From contig JAECUM010096235.1 in NCBI GenBank assembly GCA_016617855.1, positions 115,601-179,600 of the forward strand: DNA of 64,000 nucleotides, in the 5' to 3' direction. The notes under the pieces were generated by a model. The model saw only the letters and a list, made by a program, of their open reading frames with translations, was not told the origin of the DNA and ran no database searches. Source of the DNA: Megalonaias nervosa (lineage: Eukaryota > Mollusca > Bivalvia > Unionida > Unionidae). Shown here piece by piece: positions 10,478-22,400 of this stretch. A program made the position numbers and the translations under genes. Numbering within the stretch: position 1 is the stretch's first letter; each line of letters opens with the position of its first letter.

Positions 10478-13400
10478 AATGTAGCTTTAACAATTTTTCA
10501 GTCATATCACTATGATGTCTGCAGTGTGGCATTTTATAGTGATGTCTAGCATTGGGGCATCATGCTGCAGACATATAGAATGATGTCCCACCCAGTCACA
10601 TTATCCTGACACCAGGCCACCCAGTCCTAACACTAACCTCTTAATGCATAATGCCTAGTAAGGCAACTGTTAGTACAATTTTTATAAGTCTTTGGTATGA
10701 CTCGGCCGGAGTTCGGACCCATGACCTCCCACATCAAAGTCTTACTTAGTTGAAAATTTGTGAATTCATATAATTTCGTTATAAAAAAATAAAGGAATAC
10801 TTATGTTGGGGCAATATATACCAATACCAAGTATATTTATATACTACAAAAATTTTGAATCTACCTTTAAACTGCACAGACCCAGATCTAACATCATATA
10901 ATGCATTAACAGACATGGGTCTATGCAGTTTGCTAAGTTTAATCAGGAAAACAAGCAAACAACACAGACATTAAATGCCAGCAATTTAGGGTCTATGTTG
11001 TTTGCAGCTGGACCAGGCTTATGTGAGTATATATGGTACTTACATAAGTCTGGTCCAACTGCAAACAACACAGACCCTAAATTATATGGTACTTATAGAT
11101 TTGAGCATGCTACTTACAAGGCGTCACCATTATCTGCATTACTGTCTCTCAATCTACATAACTTTGGTCCTGCATAGACTCTAAGTAAAAAAATACATGT
11201 GCATGAAATTAGTGCAGAAATAAATAATTGTAATAATCCATAACAATATAAACATCAGATATTACAAAAATCAAGACGAACAATTAATTCTCTTGTACTA
11301 TTAGTAGATATTACCACCTGGATGATAATTTCACAGCTCTTCTTAGTTAATCTGTATTAAAAGCTTTTCTTGCTTTTCAGGAATATCACAACTGATTTTG
11401 TGAATTTCAACCATGCAACAAGAAGCCCAAGAGGGCCTGAGATTGATTACCAGGATGACAGTTACCTACAAGCCAAATGTATGGGCAGGTGACCAAGAAA
11501 TCTGGTTTGTTATGATGCTTTCTAACTATTAACGTATTTATGTTTATTAATGGCAACTATATTGAATGATAGATCAGCATCGTTGTGCAATAATGAAATG
11601 CCTTGTACCAGAATGCTTTCTGTGAAATGCGGCCAACTTCTGTTTACAGGCTGTTCAGAGGATTCAATTTTAATTTTTTCTATTTTTAGTAACAGCAACC
11701 ATATTTGATGGACGATCATCATTTCTATAAATTTTAAGGAAATCAAGCCAATTATGTTCAGCAGTTTTTGAGAAGAAGTGCGAACAATTTTCTACTTTTA
11801 ATAATGTCAGCTGTATTTGATAATGGATCAGAATCATTTGTATAAAATTCAATGTTTTTTGTCAGGATTCTGTCAAAGTTGGTCTAATTTTGTTGAAAAA
11901 CGTTTTTTTCTATTTTAAGTAACAACAGCAGATCCACATCATTTGCATAAACTATACAGGGCTTCAACGTGGTCAAATTCTATTCATCAGTTTTTTTGCA
12001 GAAGTCATTTAATGGTTTTCTTCTTTAGTAACTGCAGTCATAATTGATGATTGATTGGCATCATCTACACAAACTTAAGAGTCCATCACGTCAAATATTT
12101 ATGTCAAAGATGGCCAAATTCTATTCAGCATTTTTAAAAGAACCTTGCATGTTCCTAATTTGAAGATTTTGTTCTTTCCATGTTTCTTTGAAAGTTTGTT
12201 GCAAATATTCATTCCCTTTCATGCTCAAGATTAGACAGTAAGACAACAAAACAAGAGACTAAGTAAGAGTTCACATTCCTGAAAATTGATGTCAAGCAAA
12301 AGTAGAATTCGCTCATTTGGTAAATTTTTCAACCTTCAAACATATATAAGTTGGTGTGCAGTATATAACAAAGCAAAATCAACACCTTGGCTTTGTCATT
12401 TCTACTAGTAGCATCTGGTTTCGTGAATATTAATGATATCACTGTACGCTATACAAGATTAAATGGGAAATTGCAATGAACAATAAAAACCTGCTTTTCC
12501 CCAGTTTTGTTTTGGACAGAGAGAGGGAGATTTCAGGGTGACTGTAATCTGTGTTCATCAGTTACCTGATGACATTGATCTTCCTCATGTACAAGAGTAC
12601 TACTATATTCCATTATCACCTGACACCTCTGAAGACAATATCCAGTCACAAGAACCAAGTGGCTATGCAGTGTTATTTACATGCCAATTAAATGTTTAAA
12701 GCTTTGGTCAGGTCATTCCAGATGACACTTGTCTAAGAGCAACATTCCAAAGATGACATCAAGTAAGTGATGTTACCATAAGAGAAATGACACTATAGAG
12801 AAATGAGAAATGTAAAGACAATTAAGGAGAGAAACAAAGAAAAGTCATAAATAAAGAATAAAAAAAGTACTTTTTTATACATTTCATAAATCTATGAAAT
12901 AATATAGCAAATTTACACGAATAGACAGTTTCCTAATACATATGCTTTAACACATTATCAATTATACTTTTAACTTGTTGTTTTTAGTAACCACAAAATC
13001 TCTAAAAACTGTTACCCCATGAAAACTATTGATCTCACAGTTTCTTGGATAATACTCACTATTGGTGCCAAAAATAATTAACAAATCAAACTTACTTACT
13101 TATGTGACTTTTTCATAAAGTATGGGATAATTATTGGACACAAAATGAATATATTTAATGCAAAATAGAAAAGTATTCACCACAGAAACAACATAAGATA
13201 ACAGTTCTTGTTACTTCTGTCTACAATGCCTCCTATTCATTACAGACAATGCTTTCAATTACTTGCAAAGCTCATATTCTTTGACACCGGTAGTTTTTAA
13301 TCTGTAAATCAGGTTATTGAAAAAAAAATGAATATTTTTTAATGCAAAAAAGAAAACCATACAACAAAGAAACAACACAAAATGACAGTTCTCTTTACAC

Positions 13401-16400
13401 CTGTCTACAGTGTCTCCCATTCATTACGAACAAAGCTGATCATTACAAAGCTCATATTCTTTTACACTAATAGTTTTTAGTATTCTGTTAATCAGGTTAC
13501 TTACCTGATGAAGCATTGCATAACACCAAAAACAAAGTTAAATGTTTATCAAAGATTGGAATTCTATGGCAATGTTCTAAACCATAGAATTTTATAGGAT
13601 CCTATATCTATTTAGGAATTACAGATATTCTAGAAATATTGGGACAAATATAATCTGTGCAGTATATCAATCAGAACAACCTCAGCCTTTTCTTTAAAGC
13701 TAGAAGAAAACATGGCTGTATAAGGTGGATTTATTTTATCCTTTTGGAAAAAACAAAACTACAAAGAGCACAAAATTATTGCACAGTCAAGCAAAATGCA
13801 CAATGCAATATGTTTTCTGATCATGCATGGACTCAATAACTGGTCAATTAAACATATTCCAGCAAAAAAATATATATTTTTAGCTAAATGTAGCTTTTGA
13901 ATCTTATTTTTTCTCTCATAAACACAGTGATACATGTATAATATTTCATCACACAATTTAATCCAGTGATCAGTTTCACTTTTATTAATGAAATTCAAAA
14001 TGGTTGCCTCTGTAACACATCCAAAGATTTTTCATGGAAAAGACTGGATGCTGAGATTGCTTTCAATATGTTATGATTAATGCATGATAATTTATTTGTA
14101 TCAATGAATCATTCATGCACAGGGAAATATGCACATATCATTCATATGAATCATAAAATTACTATTTCTATCAAACAACACATTAAATGTTTCCAATCCC
14201 TGCTATTTAAGCAATAAATTTTAAAAAATCACAAACTTTTCATCAAAACACAATTTTATTTAAATTTAGTAAAGCAAAAAATGTTTGAAATAGTATTCAC
14301 ACAAAAATGTATGACACAATGTAATGTATATTTAGTCAATGATTAATTGCACAAAAGCTAGATAAGAAATATGGTCAACGTACAAGATCTGCCAAAATGT
14401 GACTAAAGTGAAAAGGTCATTTATTTTCACTTATATGTATTAATATAGTGGTTCCCAATAATTGACCAAATGCAAATTTTATGTAAATAGCATGTCATTT
14501 AACAATTTTACTTCACCTTCATACAAGAAAAACAGGTGCTGCTTCTACAGAACTATTAATTTCTATTCTATTTCATTTCAAGCCATAAAATAAAAATAAA
14601 GTCTGAACATGTTTTCAAGTAACTTGACAGCAATCAAGTAGCATGAGCTAGTCTGATTCTTACCGAAGAAGTTTTTCTGTTCTTCCATTTGAGCTCTTGT
14701 CAACATTGCTACCAAATCTATCTGTAAATATCTGTCCATAAATCTTCAGTATAGTTCCTGAAAAAAATTGCAATAAATCTATCAAACTGCAGTTAAATCT
14801 GAATAAAACAATGATCATTTCTATTTACAAGGAAAACCATCACCTCAATTTTAATCAGAACATTCTGAAGCCAGTAAGTAGTCAAATATATGTTATAAAT
14901 GGGTTCTAGTATATTTCCATTTTCTACAGCCACCCTCACAATAGTGCCATTTTAGAACAAGTCCTATTTCTATATAGAAATATATTATCAGTTCTTCAAA
15001 TACATAGTACCTCAGTTTAACTGAAATAAATGTGAACTTTAAAATCACAATGACCAATATATTATATAAGCATAGATAGATGCAAAGTGCCAATAAAATA
15101 TCCACTTCTTTAATAGTAATATGTAACATACATTGTCACATATTATTCCTAAAATTTTACTGTAAGAGCTATGAACGATGAATATAATCTAAAACAAAGG
15201 TTTTGATTTGGTTTTATATCATGTGATTTTGACTGTCAAACTAGTGTAAAAACATACATCTTAGTTTATTCCCTGAAAGTCAATCAAGAAATGTGACTTC
15301 TTGTCTCAATTTTTCATATATAGTTTCTTTATATAACATCATTTATTTTATTGATACATTGAAAAATCTACAGTGACACAGCATAACTCCAATAAGTGTC
15401 TTGGGTGTATGTTTCATGTCTAGTTCACCTGGAGGTCCTGACGTTGGCTGGATGTATTGTATCAAAGGTGTGTAATAACCCCTGGGCTGGAAAAAAAGTA
15501 TAAATTAGTCTAGAAAGTACAAAGCATGCAGACTACTGTAAGCATGTACCTAATCATGTTAGACACATAAACAGCCTGCTTGTCAAAGAGTGATAATGTT
15601 AGATTACAGGACTTTTGTTTATATAATGTTTATCCTTTTGCCTTGCATAAGCACATCTGGACACCTCTACTGCACAACAATGGAAGCGCCTTTCAAAACT
15701 TTGGTCCAATTCACATACATGCACATGCCCATACACCACTGATATAGGACTGTGTGCCTGCAGTAAACATTGACCATTCTGAGCTGGTTCTTTTGGCACC
15801 ACCTTCGAGGAAAAAAAAAACTATGCACTGAGATACATGACCATTACATCACATCACATGGTTGCTATTCAGGATATAGTCATAATTTGCTATTTAAAGC
15901 ATATTTTAGGCCAATTAACCTACATATATGTGTGTATATGTGATATATTATATAAGAAAAGGATTACTCTATACTTTTTTATATTTTGAAATTTTCAACA
16001 TGTTCTAATTTTAACTCCTCAAATCTTTTTAAATGCAAAATATATCCATACAACTATTAAAACTATATGAATCAGAGTTCTTAATTCTATATCATCAACA
16101 ATTCAATGTGATCAAACATCAAACAATATGAACAAAGCACATCCAGTTTTATGAACATCACAGTAGGTGACTTTTTACACTCTGAAGTCACCTGTCAACA
16201 AATGTCAATTAATTATATCCCATTTTTATTCTTTAAAAACTTTGCAACAATCTCTTTTCATTAAAGTTTTGATTATAATTTGACAGTCAATATCTGATCA
16301 AAAGTTAATCCAATCAAATCATCATTAATTCCCTCTTCCTTTATCATAAATATCAAAGATAATCTTGACACAATCTAACCTTGATTATGTTATGCACATC

Positions 16401-19400
16401 TAGGTGTGATATCAGTGAGCTGTTAGCTCTGCCCAGTTTGTACTGATTTTACAATCGTATTCTCATTATTCCCACTATGAAAATGAAGTCAAGTTCTTTT
16501 GCATTCCAGGGCCCAGGAATGTGGAACAAATTGCCCACTGAACTTAAACACAAAGACACAGTGATCTCATTCAAGAGCGCTCTTAAAACTCACCTATTTT
16601 GACTGCAAGAACAGAATTAAGGACTTAATAATGTTTCCTTACCTTAAATATTTTCAGCATGTTTTCTGTTTTCTAATTTCATGGTGTTTCTTAATTGTAA
16701 TGATATCATTATATATGTTTATCTAATGTTGTAAAGCGCTTAGAGCTTCTAAAGATTAAGCGCTATACAAAGCCCACATTATTATTATTATTAATACATC
16801 GGTGCAAGCCAATAATGTGTAACACAGTAATCAAGCTAATGTTAATCACTAGTGCATACAATATATCTGTTATGGACAGCACGTGCTCAGTAGGAAATTG
16901 TGCCAGAGACAGATAATGGGTAATTAAGACTGATGTTCCCGCCAAAATCAAAGTGTCAGATAAATGCACCATATCAGAAATGGATGGTATTTAAAACTGA
17001 CATGTCAAAACATGAGGGTGTGCATATATTGAGCACACTGAACATACTTTTAAAAGATCTCTTTTCATCAGCTAAATGCACATAAATTTGGCACCAATTT
17101 ATTTACTGGTAACAGACACCACCACTGGAACATATTCAGATATAACCTTAATAAAATGTGAAAACAATCGGATGAGCAGTTATCCTGTGGATTTGAAATG
17201 CATGTCATGGAAATTTTACTTAAAAATTAGTTCCCTTTGAACACGGAAAGAGACTATTGCACTTGTGTATAAAGTGGTGCAGCTGAGCATTTAAACAAAT
17301 TTCAGAAATAGTCAATGATTTTTAATATCACATATAAAATTTAGCTCCTTTGAACATGGAAACAGCCTACAGTAGATTCTGGTTAATTGGAAAATCTTTT
17401 AATCAGGACAGCTGTTTATTTGTGACAAATCTTAAAGGACAAAATACATGTATACCTTTTTAACTCCTCTGCATAATTGGGGCAGCTGCTTAATTGGGCC
17501 AAAGTGTTCGAGTCCCAATGTTTCTCAATTAACAGGAATCCACTGTATTGCACTTGTGAATAAAGTTGTGCAGCTAAGCATTTAAACAAATTTCAGAAAT
17601 AGTCAATGATTTAAAATATCACAAAATATTTATCAAACTTTCTTAAAGCATTTCATTACAAACAACAACTTCACAATCTGAAGATTTCATGTCATCACAA
17701 GTTGGCAACAGAATCTAATGCATCCACTGTAGAAAATTACTCCCAACCCTTAATGTAACATATTTTCCAGGTCATATGGATGATAAAAGTAACTCACTCA
17801 ATTTCTAAAGAAACACACTTGCAAAAAATCCACAATTCAGAATTATGTCAAATATTTAATACACAAATGATTTTTTTTAACTTTTCACAGGGGACTGGGA
17901 ATTTTTAGAACATTACAACCAGAAAATGTTATATCCAAATTCATCATTGTTTCACCAAAATTGTTTTATGTACTTGTCCATGTCGACGACATTAAAATAC
18001 ATGTAGTAAACAATTTACGTTGGCATAATTACCATCAAAACCCATAAGTAATGATAATAAAACTTTAAAACAATATATATTTGTAAAAATGCATGTTATC
18101 ACAAAAATTACTTTTATGTAAAATCATCTTTTGTTCAGTAACTTACTTGCTTCATAGCAATCACTAATTTCACAAACAATATCTTCATGGCAAAACAAAA
18201 ATACATTTCAACTGTTGGTATCACAGGTATGACAGTGTCACTCTCAAAATTAGCATAATCCAAGAAATCAACACCCTCATTACCAGATCACTATGACTGG
18301 TAATAATATCAGTTTGCTCATTAAACCCTGACTTAACAAAACAGTTTGCAATACAAACTGTGGAATCATCATGCCATTCATGATAAATCATATTGACTGC
18401 ATACAGTACATTTATTTAACATTCAATTTTTGGATGTCAAAACTCGCAAGGTACTTTGATTTCAATTCCTCATACTTTTTTATATGTAGCTTTGTTTCTA
18501 AAGAGACATTTTTTTTTACTAGTGAACTTTCAGCTATTTTCACAACAGTTAAAACCAAAATGAACACAAGAGAATTTGCTTTAAGCTGTACTCAATTAGT
18601 TAACACGCTGGTATAGAGTAAAAGCTAAAGGTTATTTCTAAACTAATTAGTAAAAAAAAATTACAAAACAGAAACATTTCTTTCATGCTTTATGACCAAA
18701 ACAACCCTTGATTCTAAAATATCAATAATGAATGAAGTGTGATGATCACACCTTCTTTACCTAGTGTCGTTGATGTTTGTTACTTAATGATTACGAATGA
18801 CATGTTATTATTACGCTTTTGTTACCAGGCACCTTTGTTGTTACGCATTTTGTGATTTAAATGACTTTCATTGTTTATCTGGCATTGCTGCATCAGGTGA
18901 TATAAACATTATAACTGACCAACATCTTTTCCTATAAATGTGTCTATCTCTCACAGAGTGTAAAAGGCACACTGTATGGGTGTCAGAATATCGAATAACT
19001 ACAATAACTCATGTATGTTCAGTCACTGATCATTTGCAGGATTCAGCTGGAAAATTAATTTAAAAAGTTAATATCTGATGCCTACTTTTTGTGCTTTGGG
19101 GTTCATTTTCAAGCATTGCTTTTTGGGGGTGGGGTTGAATAGCATCTCCTTATTGATAAAATAAGTGTATACTTGGGGTTCTACAGACGCAATTTAAGAT
19201 CTATTCATCATGTGAGACAGACAGACAGACAGGGAAGGAGACAAAGACCAAGAAAAAATGAAATATGGCTAAATATGCAAATACAGATTTGAATAACAAA
19301 CTTAACTATATTTCCTAAATTGCACAAGAAAGTAGTTCCAAAAGTGACATCACCACTGTGGCAATAAAATTGGTATCACCACTGTGGCAATATCCTTTTT

Positions 19401-22400
19401 CTCTGATATATTTCAAAATCTCATTATGAAATATATAATAAAAAAGCCATAAGCTAAATCTGGTCAAAATGCAACAAAGCTTAATAATGTTGTTCTGCAG
19501 AAACCAAAAGGAAGCAGGATAAGTAGTCAGGGGCCATAACTGCTGTTAATGATACAATGGAATGCTGAAACTCAAACTCACTCAAAGACTCTTCATATTT
19601 AATTTTGGTTTAAATCCCAAAAATTTGGGTGAAATTATCTTGTGGAAACTAAAGTCATGCTGGTTATGAGCAACATCCCATATGACAAAATGAAATTAAC
19701 TGTCAAAGGTCATAAATCAATTGAAAATGGAGTTGACAAGAAAAATCAAAGTTTGTAGGTTGAGCAATCAAAAGGATCTTAACTGTTCCAAATCATGAGT
19801 TTAAACCTATAAAAGGCACATACATGCAAGTCTGTGATAGAATATTCATACCAAATTGCTTGTCAGCTGAAAGGAATATTCAAACTGGAAATAATAAGAG
19901 AACCTGAAATAGTTTACAGAAAATTAAATACAGTTCAATACATTTGGGCAATCAGTGATGGGATTAATCCATAATGGCTTGATAAGGGAAGTGGTTGTTT
20001 TGGACAGGTTAAATATTTAGATGAAATGAAGACCATAGGAAATAAGATCTTGACTGTTACAGGAAGTGACACTGTTTTAGTCCCTAACTTTTACAATCTT
20101 ACATCGCAAATTTCATGACTGCTAAACAACGTTTCTGAGATATAAATAATGAATGTTTGTTCACTCCTGTGACTGACAGAAAGAGATAATATTAGCTCTG
20201 CATGATATCTATGTAGACAGAATGACAGTGAAACAAACCAAGAAAACATCTCCAGACAAATGCACATATGTATTTTCCACTCAAACCCTACCACAAAAAA
20301 ACATGGCATTAAAGCAACAAGTATGTAACCTACTGAGTACAAACAGTTCCCAGAAAACTTGTTTCCATAACAGTAATTACTGTCTTTGACTGGTACTCCA
20401 TCTACAGTCACTTCAAGGTGGTAAGTGTCTTCCCACATCTTCCTGAAAACAAAGGAAAAGAAAGTAAGATGGTGTTAGAATATTACACAGAAGCTGATCA
20501 TATATGAAGGAAGCATATGGAAAAGAACCAATAAAAGGATACTTCCCTAAATTCAAAAGAGGCCTTTTCTTTTCAAATTCTAAATTAGAGTTTTTGCTTG
20601 TCTTCATAATGTATCCACATAATTAACCATTTAGCACTGGTAAGTTCACAAATTTTGTTTTATATACTAGTCTTTCATGAAGCAAACCAATAATTATGAA
20701 ACTTTATGTTAAATGGCATATGCCAAAAAAAAAAGCCTTGCGATACTATTGATCAGTTGATCACAGAAATAATAATTAGCCTTATCAGAATCAAAGAGGT
20801 GCATATCCAAATTAAATATTTTACAATATACCTCTAACCAAATTTTATAAAATTGGGAAAATGTAAATTTTATTCTCTGCTGAAATGATGAAGTTATAAT
20901 TTAAGAAATCATTATTATTCTTAAAGTCACTATTACAGTATCCCTTTGGAATGCAATTCAAATTTTTGTCTCAACATAATTTACTTAATATTTTCACCTC
21001 TACTTCTTGAGATACTCACTTCAGAGTTTCTGTGCCATAATACTCACTTTGGGTGTTACAAATGTTCTGCATTGATACATTGACCTTAAAGTGTTAATCA
21101 TGATCTAATTCTCTATGATACAATACTCATTTGGCAGTGTAACACATCTGAATTTCCATGGTACAATGCTCACTTGTGAGTGTAACACACATTCCAGTTT
21201 AAATGTTACTATGCTCAGTTGGGAACGACTTTGCCATGCTCAAGCCAATCTGGACCAGCAGGAAACTCAGCCTCAACACCAAGATACGCATATTCAATAC
21301 CAATGTGAAGACAGTGTTGCTCTATGGCTCTGAGTCATGGAAACAAACAAAGGCGCTGGACCAGAAGCTCCAAGTCTTCATCAACAAGTGCTTGAAATGG
21401 CTCCTTCGCATCTGGTGGCCTGAGAAAGTGTCCAATGAAGAACTCTGGAAAAGGACAAAGCAAGAGCCGATCACTGTAACCATCTCTAGAAGGAAATGGC
21501 GATGGGTGGGCCACACTTGGAGAAAAGGCAGCAGTAGCATCGTGAAGCACGCCCTAGAGTGGAATCCCCAAGGGAAGAGAAATAGAGGACGCCCTGCCAA
21601 CACATGGAGAAGAACACTCGATGTCGAGCTGAAAACCGTGAAACTATCATGGGGAGAAGCAAAGAAAGTGGCACAGGACAGGGACCGATGGAGGGCAGTG
21701 GTGGACGCCCTATGTGCCAACTAGGCACGAAGAGGGTTAAAGTAAAGTAAAAGTCAGTTGGGAATGAGATGCATGATCTCAGTCTTCTTATTAAAATATT
21801 CACCTGTAAATATAGCAAGCCATATAACACTCACTTAAGAGAATAGTACATTAAAGATACTCACATAAAAAGCATATGTTAGGCTAAGTAATAAAAGTGT
21901 AATACAAATCTCACTTAGGTGTATAACAGAAGATCTGGTTCTCCAAAGCACCATCAACAGGGACTGTGCACTCATATTCTGCTGTGCTTGAGACCAGGAA
22001 AACTTTCTTTCCAGGGTGGGATTTTTCATATCCAACTTCACTGTCAGAATTTCCAAGGAGTAAAGTACTGTTCTGATCATCAGCAAAACCTGTAACATAT
22101 TTTTCCTCTGTGTATAGTTACACGAGTTTTAGCAACGCACATTTTTAATACCATGATTTTCTTGTTTTATTCTCTCCATATGGCTCACAGTATTTTCATC
22201 ATCTATAGTTTTCAATTCTATCAAATATTTTTCTGTTACAAATGTTCTTTCCATTAAAAAAAAATGGTTTTACAAAATTTTCATGTTATGTACAAATAAA
22301 AAATGTTAGTTTTTCAAGAGCAGTTTATATATACTAATTTAGAATTCATCCAGAGGTGAAGCTAATTATATTAAACATAAAATTAAAAACTGGATCTTAT

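Noticed and set aside
13500..13540. Possible extra exon with CTTACCTG donor in the intron between exons e and f
   Set aside because: Exons e and f join directly in phase and match the family without a gap. The motif lies at the end of a duplicated non-coding repeat.
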